The notes beneath the pieces were generated by a model. It worked only from the letters and a program-made list of their open reading frames with translations. It did not search any database and was not told the DNA's origin. From Maritimibacter sp. 55A14 (GTDB taxonomy: Bacteria > Pseudomonadota > Alphaproteobacteria > Rhodobacterales > Rhodobacteraceae): DNA of 64,000 nt. The stretch covers positions 1 through 64,000 of the forward strand of contig NZ_QEYE01000009.1 of assembly GCF_003122205.1 (NCBI RefSeq), given 5' to 3'. Positions 1 to 7,221 of this stretch are shown piece by piece. The first letter of the stretch is position 1. Each line of letters opens with the position of its first letter. Position numbers and translations under genes: made by a program.

Positions 1-2
1 TT

Positions 3-170
3 GGCGGCGCGCGCGGGCGCACCGATGTGCCGAAGATCGTCGACTGGTACATGCAGGGCAAGATCGAGATCGACCCGATGATCACCCACACCCTGACCCT
101 CGACGAGATCAACAAGGGCTTCGAGCTCATGCACGAGGGCAAATCCATCCGCGCCGTCGTCGTCTACTGA
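3..170 (+). CDS. adhI: S-(hydroxymethyl)glutathione dehydrogenase (class III alcohol dehydrogenase), C-terminal fragment
   Basis: Only the last 55 codons are in the window; the gene enters from the left edge and ends with TGA at 168-170. The visible protein has the C-terminal pattern of zinc-dependent class III alcohol dehydrogenases: a GRTDVPKIVDWY segment, an ITHTLTLDEINKGFELMHEG helix region, and a terminal IRAVVVY strand. The family oxidises S-hydroxymethylglutathione, formed from formaldehyde and glutathione, in the cytoplasm. Its position just upstream of xoxF matches the flhA/adhI-xoxF order known in Paracoccus and Rhodobacter and suggests it disposes of formaldehyde made by methanol oxidation. 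A GC-rich hairpin follows 15 bases after the stop. Confidence 0.9.
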   Translation, partial: GGARGRTDVPKIVDWYMQGKIEIDPMITHTLTLDEINKGFELMHEGKSIRAVVVY

Positions 171-185
171 CAATCACGCGCGCGT

Positions 186-201
186 GCCGGGCGAGCCCGG
201 C
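186..201. other. GC-rich hairpin between adhI and xoxF
   Basis: Arms GCCGGGC (186-192) and GCCCGGC (195-201) are perfect inverted repeats, giving a 6-7 bp stem with a very short loop, 15 bases after the adhI stop. No T-run follows, so it is not a textbook Rho-independent terminator; it could be a pause or RNA-processing element. The rest of 171-380 presumably carries the xoxF promoter, but I see no convincing -35/-10 pair. A GGAGGAGG at about 212-219 precedes no convincing ORF. Confidence 0.35.
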
Positions 202-380
202 CAGGTCATCAGGAGGAGGTTGCGAGACAGAAGATGAATTGGGCCAGCCCGCTGCCCGAGCCGAAGTGGCGCGGCGGACCCCGCTGGCCCCCCGCCGGAC
301 TGCATGACTGTCCCCGGATAAGGGGTACGCGCGCAGACCGGCGGCAAGGCAACAAGGCTCTTAAATCCAGGGAGGAAGAC

Positions 381-2183
381 ATGAGAAATTCACTGCTACT
401 TTCCGCCGCGTTTCTGATCGGCGGATCCGGTGCGGGCTTCGCGAACGAGGCGCTTCAGGGTCTGATCGACGACCCGGCGCAATGGGCGATCCAGACCGGC
501 GACTACAAGAACCAGCGCTATTCCGAGCTGAACCAGATAAACAAGGACAACGTGGGCGATCTCCAGGTGGCCTGGACCTTCTCGACCGGGGTTCTGCGCG
601 GCCACGAGGGCGCGCCGCTGGTGATCGGCGACATCATGTATGTCCACACGCCGTTCCCCAATATCGTCTACGCGCTCGACCTGTCGCAGGACGGCAAGAT
701 CCTCTGGAAATACGAGCCCAAGCAGGACCCGGACGTTATCCCGGTGATGTGCTGCGACACGGTCTATCGTGGCGTGGCCTATGCCAATGACACCATCTTC
801 CTGCACCAGGCCGACACCACGGTGGTCGCGCTCGACGCCAAGACGGGCGAAGTGAAGTGGTCCGCCGTCAATGGCGAGCCCGCGAAGGGCGAGACCAACA
901 CCGCGACGGTCCTGCCGGTCAAGGACAAGGTCATCGTCGGTATCTCGGGCGGCGAGTTCGGCGTGCGCGGCCATGTGACCGCCTACAACATGGAAACCGG
1001 CGAGCAGGAATGGCGCGCCTATTCGATGGGCCCGGACAGCGACACGCTGATGGACCCGGAGAACACCACCCATCTGGGCGAGCCGGTCGGCGTGGATTCC
1101 GGCACCGCCACCTGGGAAGGCGACCAGTGGAAGATCGGCGGCGGCACCACCTGGGGCTGGTATTCCTACGATCCCGAGCTGGACCTGATCTATTACGGCA
1201 CCGGGAACCCCTCGACCTGGAACCCCGCGCAGCGGCCCGGCGACAACCGTTGGTCGATGACCATCATGGCGCGCGACCCCGATGACGGCATGGCCAAGTG
1301 GCTCTACCAGATGACGCCCCATGACGAATGGGACTATGACGGCGTCAACGAGATGATCCTGACCGAGCAGGAAGTCGATGGCGAGACGCGCAAGCTTCTG
1401 ACCCATCCCGACCGCAACGGCCTTGCTTACACGCTGGACCGCGAGACAGGCGAGCTTCTGGTGGCCGCGAAATACGACCCGGCGGTGAACTGGACCACCG
1501 GCGTCGATATGGACCCCAGCTCCGACACCTACGGGCGTCCGGCGGTGGTGGCCGAGTATTCGACCGAACAGAACGGCGAGGACGTGAACTCGACCGGCAT
1601 CTGCCCGGCGGCGCTCGGCACCAAGGACCAGCAGCCTTCGGCCTACAGCCCGAAGACGGGGCTCTTCTACATCCCCACCAACCATGTCTGCATGGACTAT
1701 GAGCCGTTCCGCGTCAGCTACACCGCGGGCCAGCCCTATGTCGGCGCGACCCTCTCGATGTACCCGGCGCCCGGCAGCCACGGCGGCATGGGCAACTTCG
1801 TCGCCTGGGACAACATCAACGGCGAGATCAAGTGGTCCATCCCGGAGCAGTTCTCGGTCTGGTCGGGAGCTCTGGCGACTGCGGGCGACGTGGTCTTCTA
1901 CGGCACGCTGGAGGGATACCTGAAGGCGATCGACTCGGAGACCGGCGACGAGCTTTACAGCTTCAAGACGCCCTCGGGGATCATCGGCAACGTCATGACC
2001 TACGAGCATGACGGCAAGCAGTATGTCGGTATCCTGTCGGGCATCGGCGGCTGGGCCGGCATCGGCCTGGCGGCGGGTCTGACCGATCCGACTGCGGGTC
2101 TTGGCGCCGTGGGCGGCTATGCCGCGCTGAGCGACTACACCGCGCTGGGCGGGCAGTTGACCGTCTTCGCCCTGCCGGACTGA
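381..2183 (+). CDS. xoxF: Lanthanide-dependent methanol dehydrogenase XoxF (PQQ)
   Basis: A 600-residue periplasmic quinoprotein that oxidises methanol (and often formaldehyde) using PQQ. The start at 381 is chosen because GGGAGGAAGAC sits just before it and the protein then begins with a signal peptide ([11 protein letters not shown]...), probable cleavage after GAGFA. The eight-bladed propeller includes the adjacent C124-C125 pair that forms the PQQ-site disulfide ring. The active-site stretch HDEWDYDG has D318 (catalytic/metal) and a second aspartate at D320; MxaF calcium enzymes have alanine at the latter position, so this is the lanthanide XoxF type. It is followed by its cytochrome (2258) and xoxJ (2781). 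A longer in-frame extension to 234 lacks a good ribosome site and would bury the signal peptide. Confidence 0.96.
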   Translation: MRNSLLLSAAFLIGGSGAGFANEALQGLIDDPAQWAIQTGDYKNQRYSELNQINKDNVGDLQVAWTFSTGVLRGHEGAPLVIGDIMYVHTPFPNIVYALDLSQDGKILWKYEPKQDPDVIPVMCCDTVYRGVAYANDTIFLHQADTTVVALDAKTGEVKWSAVNGEPAKGETNTATVLPVKDKVIVGISGGEFGVRGHVTAYNMETGEQEWRAYSMGPDSDTLMDPENTTHLGEPVGVDSGTATWEGDQWKIGGGTTWGWYSYDPELDLIYYGTGNPSTWNPAQRPGDNRWSMTIMARDPDDGMAKWLYQMTPHDEWDYDGVNEMILTEQEVDGETRKLLTHPDRNGLAYTLDRETGELLVAAKYDPAVNWTTGVDMDPSSDTYGRPAVVAEYSTEQNGEDVNSTGICPAALGTKDQQPSAYSPKTGLFYIPTNHVCMDYEPFRVSYTAGQPYVGATLSMYPAPGSHGGMGNFVAWDNINGEIKWSIPEQFSVWSGALATAGDVVFYGTLEGYLKAIDSETGDELYSFKTPSGIIGNVMTYEHDGKQYVGILSGIGGWAGIGLAAGLTDPTAGLGAVGGYAALSDYTALGGQLTVFALPD

Positions 2184-2257
2184 TCCGGAACCGACCTGAC
2201 GCGAACCGGCGCGGCGCGACCCTGCCCGCGCCGGTTCATCGCCTTCACAGGGAGCCC

Positions 2258-2797
2258 ATGATGACCAAATGCACAATTCTGTCGGCCGGCCTGACCTGCG
2301 CGCTGACAGTCCTGGCCCAGACCGCCACCGCCGAAGAGAAGAAGGACTGGTCCAGCGATCCCAACGTGGCCGTGGCCTATGAGGAAGGCGGGCGTTACTA
2401 CACCGAAGACGACGTGCCGACCTATTTCATCAATGACGAGGGCAAGGTGGACTGGCTGACCTATTCGGGGTTCCGCCGCTACCATTCCGAGTGCCATGTC
2501 TGCCACGGGCCGGACGGCGAGGGGTCAAGCTATGCGCCGGCGCTGAAGAAATCGGCCCTGAACATGGATTACTACGATTTCGTCGCGGTGGTGGTGAACG
2601 GACGCGAGAATGTGGGCGCCTCCCAGCAATCCGTGATGCCCTCCTTCGGCACCAACCCCAACGTGATGTGCTATCTCGACGACATCTACGTTTATCTGAA
2701 GGCGCGCGGGACCGGCGCGGTGGATCGCGGGCGTCCGGCCAAGAAGGTCGGCAAATCAGATGCGATCCAGGAGGCGGAAGATGCCTGCATGGGCTGA
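2258..2797 (+). CDS. xoxG: XoxF-associated cytochrome c (c553i / XoxG)
   Basis: A 179-residue secreted monoheme cytochrome c that should accept electrons from XoxF in the periplasm and pass them to the respiratory chain. The N-terminus is a signal peptide ending near TATA-EEK. Heme attachment is C79-H-V-C82-H83, and the QQSVMPSFGTN stretch supplies the likely axial methionine. Position directly after xoxF matches cycB/c553i of Paracoccus and Rhodobacter. Two ATGs lie in tandem (2258, 2261) behind GGGAG; 2261 has the better spacing, so the N-terminus could be one residue shorter. The 3' end overlaps xoxJ by 17 bases. Confidence 0.93.
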   Translation: MMTKCTILSAGLTCALTVLAQTATAEEKKDWSSDPNVAVAYEEGGRYYTEDDVPTYFINDEGKVDWLTYSGFRRYHSECHVCHGPDGEGSSYAPALKKSALNMDYYDFVAVVVNGRENVGASQQSVMPSFGTNPNVMCYLDDIYVYLKARGTGAVDRGRPAKKVGKSDAIQEAEDACMG

Positions 2798-3632
2798 ACG
2801 CCCCTTGCGGCTGGCGCCCGTGCTTGCGTTGGCGCTGGCCATTCTCGCCCCCGGTCCCGGTGCGGCGCAGATGTCCGAGCTTGTCTCGACCACCGCCTTC
2901 CGGGTCTGTGCCGATCCCGCCAACGATCCGATGTCGATGGAGGATGGCAGCGGATTCGAGAACGAGATCGCCGATCTGATGGCCGGGGCGCTTGACCGTC
3001 CGGTTGAATACACCTGGTTTCCGATGGCCACGGGTTTCGTGCGCAAGACCCTCCAGGCCAACGAATGCGACGTGATCATCGGTTTCGCCCAGGGTCACGA
3101 ACTGGTTCAGAATACCAACCATTACATGACGTCGGCCTTCGTGCTGATCGCGCGGGAAGACGGCCCGCTCGCGGATGTCGACACGCTCTCGGACGAGAGG
3201 CTGGCGGATGCGCGGATCGGCATCGTCGCGGGCACCCCGCCGGCGACGCATATGGCACGCAACGGGCTGGTGGCCATGTCGCGGCCCTATCCGCTTTTCG
3301 TGGACCGCCGCTACCAGTCCCCCGCCGACGATATGCTGGCCGATCTGGAGGCCGGCGAGATCGACGCGGCGATCATGTGGGGGCCGATCGGCGGGCCGCT
3401 GGTGAAGCGCGACCATCCGGGCCTGACCGTGACGCCGCTGATCCACGAGACGCTGCCGCCCAAGCTCTTCTACCGCATCACGATGGGCGTGCGCCGGGGC
3501 GAGGATGTCTGGAAACGGGAACTCAATTCGCTGATCCGCCGCAACCAGGCCGGGATCGACGCCATCCTGGCCCGCGCCGGGGTTCCGATCCTGACCGACA
3601 TGGGAACCGAATTGAAGACGGTGGCCAAATGA
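2781..3632 (+). CDS. xoxJ: XoxJ, periplasmic solute-binding-like protein of the XoxF system
   Basis: A 283-residue secreted protein of the periplasmic-binding-protein family 3 fold, annotated in other genomes as quinoprotein dehydrogenase-associated binding protein. It is thought to assist XoxF or XoxG maturation or activation rather than transport, since no permease is linked to it. The signal peptide runs to about GAAQ. The FRVCADPANDPMS start of the mature domain, the SDERLADARIGIVAGTPP segment and the terminal ILTDMGTE helix fit the family. The start at 2781 follows AGGAGG at 2768 at normal spacing; an upstream ATG at 2760 would precede that ribosome site. Translation is likely coupled to xoxG (17-base overlap) and to the next gene (ATGA overlap). 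Confidence 0.9.
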   Translation: MPAWAERPLRLAPVLALALAILAPGPGAAQMSELVSTTAFRVCADPANDPMSMEDGSGFENEIADLMAGALDRPVEYTWFPMATGFVRKTLQANECDVIIGFAQGHELVQNTNHYMTSAFVLIAREDGPLADVDTLSDERLADARIGIVAGTPPATHMARNGLVAMSRPYPLFVDRRYQSPADDMLADLEAGEIDAAIMWGPIGGPLVKRDHPGLTVTPLIHETLPPKLFYRITMGVRRGEDVWKRELNSLIRRNQAGIDAILARAGVPILTDMGTELKTVAK

Positions 3633-4177
3633 AGCGACTGCGCAAGGGGCTGGCGCTGATTGCCCTGCTTCTCGCGACACCCGCCGCGGCGGGCAATGTG
3701 GCCGAGCCCGAAGGCTTCCGCGGGCCGCCCTACCGCGCGCCGGTGCCTGCGACGCTCTCCGGCGCGACGGTCGTCACCGCGCAGCAGGCACACGCGCTAT
3801 GGCAGGAGGGTACGGTTGCCTTCATCGACGTGCTGCCGCGCCCGCCGCGCCCCGGGAACCTGCCCGAGGACACGATCTGGCGGCCCAAGCCGCGCCATTC
3901 CATCCCCGGCGCGACCTGGCTGCCCAATGTCGGTTATGAGGTGATCGCCGCCGAAACGGATGCCTATTTCCGCGCCGGGCTCGCGGCCGCAACGGGCGGG
4001 GATCGGGCGCATCCGGTGCTCTTCTTCTGCCTGGCGGAGTGCTGGATGTCCTGGAACGCGGGCAAGCGCGCGCTGGGCTACGGCTACAGCAGCGTCTACT
4101 GGTACCCGGAAGGGACGGATGGATGGATGGCGGAAGGGCTTCCGACGGAACTGGCGGACCCTGCCGGGTTCGAGTGA
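3629..4177 (+). CDS. PQQ-dependent catabolism-associated CXXCW-motif rhodanese-like protein
   Basis: A 182-residue secreted protein with a rhodanese-like fold: the domain opens with VVTAQQAHALWQEG and IDVLPRPPRP, and the active-site loop is FFCLAECWMSWNAGKR (C134, C138, W139). That loop identifies the family repeatedly found beside PQQ alcohol dehydrogenases, whose precise role is unknown; a redox or cofactor-assembly task in the periplasm is usually guessed. The spacing here is C-x3-C-W. The signal peptide ends near PAAAG. The ATG at 3629 overlaps the xoxJ stop, so it is the last gene of the adhI-xoxFGJ block. It runs convergently toward the minus-strand genes at 4201-4827. Confidence 0.88.
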   Translation: MKRLRKGLALIALLLATPAAAGNVAEPEGFRGPPYRAPVPATLSGATVVTAQQAHALWQEGTVAFIDVLPRPPRPGNLPEDTIWRPKPRHSIPGATWLPNVGYEVIAAETDAYFRAGLAAATGGDRAHPVLFFCLAECWMSWNAGKRALGYGYSSVYWYPEGTDGWMAEGLPTELADPAGFE

Positions 4178-4200
4178 TGCCGCGCGCAGCGGTTCCCGGC

Positions 4201-4308
4201 TCAGCAGGCAGGCAGGACCGTGCGGATATCATTCCACGCAGTGCCACCCGCCGCGGACATGGCGGGGCCGAAGGTGAGCGCGAGCAGAAGAAGGCGGCGC
4301 GCGATCAT
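4201..4308 (-). CDS. Possible 35-residue secreted peptide, last gene of a minus-strand pair
   Basis: Reading leftward from the ATG at 4308 gives 35 codons to TGA at 4201-4203, starting six bases after the stop of the DUF3280-like gene. The product starts MIARRLLLLALTFGPAMSA, a good signal peptide, and leaves only about 15 mature residues ending in cysteine. No strong ribosome site is visible; translation would have to be coupled to the preceding stop. It may be a real micro-peptide, or the decayed 5' end of a larger exported protein. No function can be assigned. Confidence 0.35.
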   Translation of the reverse strand: MIARRLLLLALTFGPAMSAAGGTAWNDIRTVLPAC

Positions 4309-4314
4309 GGGCAG

Positions 4315-4827
4315 TCATTCCGCAAAGAAATGGGTCTTGAAGATATAGCGCATGCCACGCGTCCAGGACTCGTCGGTGTTGGATCGGATATCGACCGCAA
4401 GCGCGCGCACCGCATGGCCGTCCGCTACGTCCCGCATCACGAGGTTCATCGACAGGATCAGGTTCGAGACCTTCTGGACCTCGCCCACCAGAACGTAGTC
4501 GGCGCCCAGCCTTTCGGCCATCCGAAGCTCGCAGCCATAGCAGTCGGCGGGGTTCTTGATCCGGTCCATCTCCTCGGCCACCGGCGCGAGGTCGAGCAGG
4601 TTGAAACCTTCCTCGGTGAAACGCGCCTCGACCAGCCGCTCCAGCATCCGCAGGCGCGCGGCTTCGTCCTCGCGCGGGTCGAAATAAGCGCCCTCGGTGG
4701 AGGTGTCGATGAAGGTGAGCCCAAGGAACGCCACGTCCGCGCCCGCGCGCAGCGGTTCCAGTTCGCGGGCCGCAGCCGGTGCGCCAAGCAGGCAGGCCAG
4801 CAGAAGACAGAGAACATGACGCATCAT
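4315..4827 (-). CDS. Secreted DUF3280 (DUF2380-like) protein
   Basis: A protein of about 170 residues with a signal peptide (MMRHVLCLLLACLLGAPAAA) and one globular domain. AFLGLTFIDTSTEG, the acidic helical middle, and LGADYVLVGEVQKVSNLILSMNL are characteristic of DUF3280/DUF2380 proteins, which often sit beside XoxF-type genes and are uncharacterised. The start is placed at 4827 (or 4824) because longer in-frame starts put charged residues ahead of the signal peptide. A cysteine pair (CYGC) in the middle could be redox-active or form a disulfide. It is transcribed toward xoxF, separated by 65 bases from the divergent ABC importer genes. Confidence 0.75.
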   Translation of the reverse strand: MMRHVLCLLLACLLGAPAAARELEPLRAGADVAFLGLTFIDTSTEGAYFDPREDEAARLRMLERLVEARFTEEGFNLLDLAPVAEEMDRIKNPADCYGCELRMAERLGADYVLVGEVQKVSNLILSMNLVMRDVADGHAVRALAVDIRSNTDESWTRGMRYIFKTHFFAE

Positions 4828-4892
4828 GCGCAGCAGTCTAGGCTTGGGCACGCCGCCCACCTAGTGGGACTTTCGGCGCAGGAGCGAGAATT

Positions 4893-5870
4893 ATGAGGCA
4901 GATCGCGAGAGCGGCCACTCTGGTGCTGGCCTTGCTGGGTGTGGCCTGGCTCGCGCACGCAGCGGACTTGCCAGTGCTTCGTGTCGCGGTGCTCGAGAAC
5001 GGCACGGTCAACTGGGAGTTGGAGACGATCCGCCGAAACGGGCTCGACCGCGCGAACGGCTTCCGGCTGGAGGTGCAGGGCATGGCCGACAACGGCGGCA
5101 CCCGTGTGGCCTTCGCGGGCGATGCGGCTGATGTGGTCGTAGCCGACTGGATCTGGGTGGCGCGGCAGCGCGCGGCGGGCAAGGACTATGTCGCGATTCC
5201 CTATTCCACCGCTGTTGGCGGGCTGGTCGTGCCGGCGGGAAGCCCGGTGCGCGACCTGACCGACCTGCGCGGCGGCAAGATAGGCATCGCGGGCGGGCCG
5301 CTCGACAAGAGCTGGCTGATCCTGCGTGCCTATGCCCGGCGGGTGCATGGCATGGACCTTCGGGCCGAAACCGAACAGGTCTTCGGCGCTCCGCCGCTCA
5401 TCTACAAGACCGCGTTGCGCGGCGAGACCGACGGGGCGATCAACTTCTGGCACTTTCTGGCCCGGATGGAAGCCGCCGGAATGCGCGAGGTGATCTCGGT
5501 CCGGGAGGCGGCGACGGCGCTGGGCCTCGACCCCGACACGCCGCTGCTGGTCTATGTGCTGAAGGGCGCCGACGCCGAAGCCCGGCCGGAGGTCGCGCGC
5601 GGCCTCTACCGCGCCTCGCGCGCAGCGAAGGAGTTGCTGAGGCGGGACGACGCGGCCTGGCAGGCGATCCGGCCGCTGATGCCGGCGGAGTCCGAGGCCG
5701 AGGCGGCGGCGCTGCGCGCGGGCTTCCTGGCAGGCATACCGCCCGCGGGGCCGGTCGACCGCGACGCGGCGGCGCGGCTCTTCGCACTGCTTGCCGACCT
5801 GGGCGGCGCGGACCTGACCGGGCAGGCGCAGACACCGCCCGGCGGGCTTTTCCTGCCGGTGCCGGATTGA
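4893..5870 (+). CDS. ABC transporter substrate-binding protein (nitrate/sulfonate/taurine type)
   Basis: A 325-residue exported solute-binding protein of the SsuA/TauA/NMT1-like group. A signal peptide ends at LAHA, followed by LRVAVLENGTVNWELETI, a DVVVADWIWVARQRAAG ligand-lobe segment and VGGLVVPAGSPVRDLTDLRGGKIGIAGG, the typical hinge-flanking region of this class. It is the first gene of a three-gene importer (permease 5867, ATPase 6628). The substrate is unknown; location between xoxF and the quinoprotein regulatory block suggests a compound related to alcohol oxidation or its cofactors, but that is inference. Homologues beside XoxF clusters are common in Rhodobacterales. Confidence 0.85.
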   Translation: MRQIARAATLVLALLGVAWLAHAADLPVLRVAVLENGTVNWELETIRRNGLDRANGFRLEVQGMADNGGTRVAFAGDAADVVVADWIWVARQRAAGKDYVAIPYSTAVGGLVVPAGSPVRDLTDLRGGKIGIAGGPLDKSWLILRAYARRVHGMDLRAETEQVFGAPPLIYKTALRGETDGAINFWHFLARMEAAGMREVISVREAATALGLDPDTPLLVYVLKGADAEARPEVARGLYRASRAAKELLRRDDAAWQAIRPLMPAESEAEAAALRAGFLAGIPPAGPVDRDAAARLFALLADLGGADLTGQAQTPPGGLFLPVPD

Positions 5871-6631
5871 GCGCGGCCATGCGCGGCAGGGCGGCGCTGA
5901 CCCGGATATTGTCGTTGCTCATGCTGGTGGCGCTCTGGGCGCTGGCGGCGCGGCTGACGGCGGATGCGACGGTGTTGCCCGCGCCCGGCGCGCTGATCGC
6001 CCCCGCATGGGCCGAGATCGCGTCGGGCGAGTTGCCCTATCACCTGGGGCGGACTTTCATCCGCGTGTTTTGGGCCTTCGCCCTGGCGATGAGCCTGGGT
6101 GCGGTGCTGGGATTCGCGATGGGGCGTTTTCCCGCAATGGACCGCTGGCTCGATGCCTGGCTGGTGGTGTTTCTGAACCTGCCCGCACTGGTGCTTATCG
6201 TGCTGTGCTATCTATGGATCGGGCTGAACGAGACCGCCGCCATCGTCGCGGTGACGCTCAACAAGGTGCCCAATGTCGTGGCCGTGGTGCGCGAGGGCGC
6301 GCGCGCGCTCGACCCGGAACTGGACGCGATGGCGCGGGTCTTCCGCATGTCCCCCGCGACGCGCCTGCGCCATGTGCTGGTCCCGCAGCTTGCGCCCTAT
6401 CTGTCGGCGGCGGGGCGCTCGGGCCTGGCGATCATCTGGAAGATCGTTCTGGTGGTGGAGTTCCTGGGCCGCTCCAACGGGATCGGCTTCAAGATCCACC
6501 TCTTCTTCCAACAATTCGACGTGGGGATGGTGCTGATCTATGCGCTCTCGTTCATCGCGGTGATGCTGGCGGTGGAGACGTTCGCGCTGCAACCCTGGGA
6601 GCGGCGCGCCCGGCGCTGGCGCGCCCCATGA
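5867..6631 (+). CDS. ABC transporter permease (SsuC/TauC type)
   Basis: An inner-membrane permease of about 254 residues with six predicted helices and the binding-protein-dependent EAA loop region around ARALDPELDAMARVFRMSPATRLRHVLVPQL, which contacts the ATPase. The start is uncertain: a TTG at 5867 overlaps the binding-protein stop (TTGA), and an ATG at 5879 gives a product four residues shorter beginning MRGRAAL. Neither has a strong ribosome site, so translation is probably coupled. The stop overlaps the ATPase start (ATGA at 6628). Confidence 0.87.
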   Translation: MSAAMRGRAALTRILSLLMLVALWALAARLTADATVLPAPGALIAPAWAEIASGELPYHLGRTFIRVFWAFALAMSLGAVLGFAMGRFPAMDRWLDAWLVVFLNLPALVLIVLCYLWIGLNETAAIVAVTLNKVPNVVAVVREGARALDPELDAMARVFRMSPATRLRHVLVPQLAPYLSAAGRSGLAIIWKIVLVVEFLGRSNGIGFKIHLFFQQFDVGMVLIYALSFIAVMLAVETFALQPWERRARRWRAP

Positions 6632-7221
6632 TCCGGGTCGATATCCGTGCCAGGAGTTTCGGCTCGACGCCGGTGCTGGGCGCCATCCGGCTGACGCTCG
6701 GCGCGGGCGAACGTGTCGCGGTGCTGGGGCCGTCAGGGGCGGGCAAGACCACGCTCCTGCGCATCGTCGCGGGCATCGACACGGAATTCGACGGCTCGGT
6801 CACGCAGCCGGAGCGCACGGCGATGGTGTTTCAGGATCCCACGCTGTTGCCTTGGCGCAGCGTACTCGAAAATGTGGCGCTCCCCAATGCCGGGCTGCCG
6901 CGCGCGGCGGCACAGGCGATGTTGGCGCGGGTCGGGCTGGAGGGTAAGGCGGCGCTTTTCCCCGGCCAGTTGTCGCTGGGTCAGCAGCGCCGCACGGCGC
7001 TGGCGCGCGCCTTTGCCGGGACGCCGGATTTCCTGATCATGGACGAGCCTTTCGTGTCGCTCGATCCCGCCAAGGCGGAGGAGATCATCGCGCTGACCGA
7101 GGCGATGCTGGACGAGCACCGCCCGGCGCTGCTCTTCGTCACGCATTCTCGGGCGGAGGCGCGCCGGCTGGCCCACCGTGTCCTGACGCTGGACGGCGTG
7201 CCGGCCGTGCTCAGCGGTTGA
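6628..7221 (+). CDS. ABC transporter ATP-binding protein (SsuB/TauB type), short form
   Basis: A 197-residue ATPase that completes the importer. Walker A is GPSGAGKT (34-41), the Q-loop lies in MVFQDPTLLPW, the signature is LSLGQQ rather than LSGGQ, Walker B is LIMDEP, and the switch histidine is in LFVTHSRAEA. It is clearly shorter than the usual 240-260 residues because the C-terminal tail after the H-loop is nearly absent. It starts with an ATGA overlap with the permease, and its last 11 bases overlap the end of the convergent histidine kinase gene. Confidence 0.87.
   Translation: MIRVDIRARSFGSTPVLGAIRLTLGAGERVAVLGPSGAGKTTLLRIVAGIDTEFDGSVTQPERTAMVFQDPTLLPWRSVLENVALPNAGLPRAAAQAMLARVGLEGKAALFPGQLSLGQQRRTALARAFAGTPDFLIMDEPFVSLDPAKAEEIIALTEAMLDEHRPALLFVTHSRAEARRLAHRVLTLDGVPAVLSG

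Noticed and set aside
234-380. N-terminal extension of XoxF from an ATG at 234
   Set aside because: It would place 49 Pro/Arg/Gly-rich residues before a normal signal peptide, and a strong ribosome site precedes 381 instead.
396-2276. Long open frame on the minus strand opposite xoxF
   Set aside because: Arg/His/Val-rich translation with no recognisable domain; a GC-driven shadow of a highly conserved gene.
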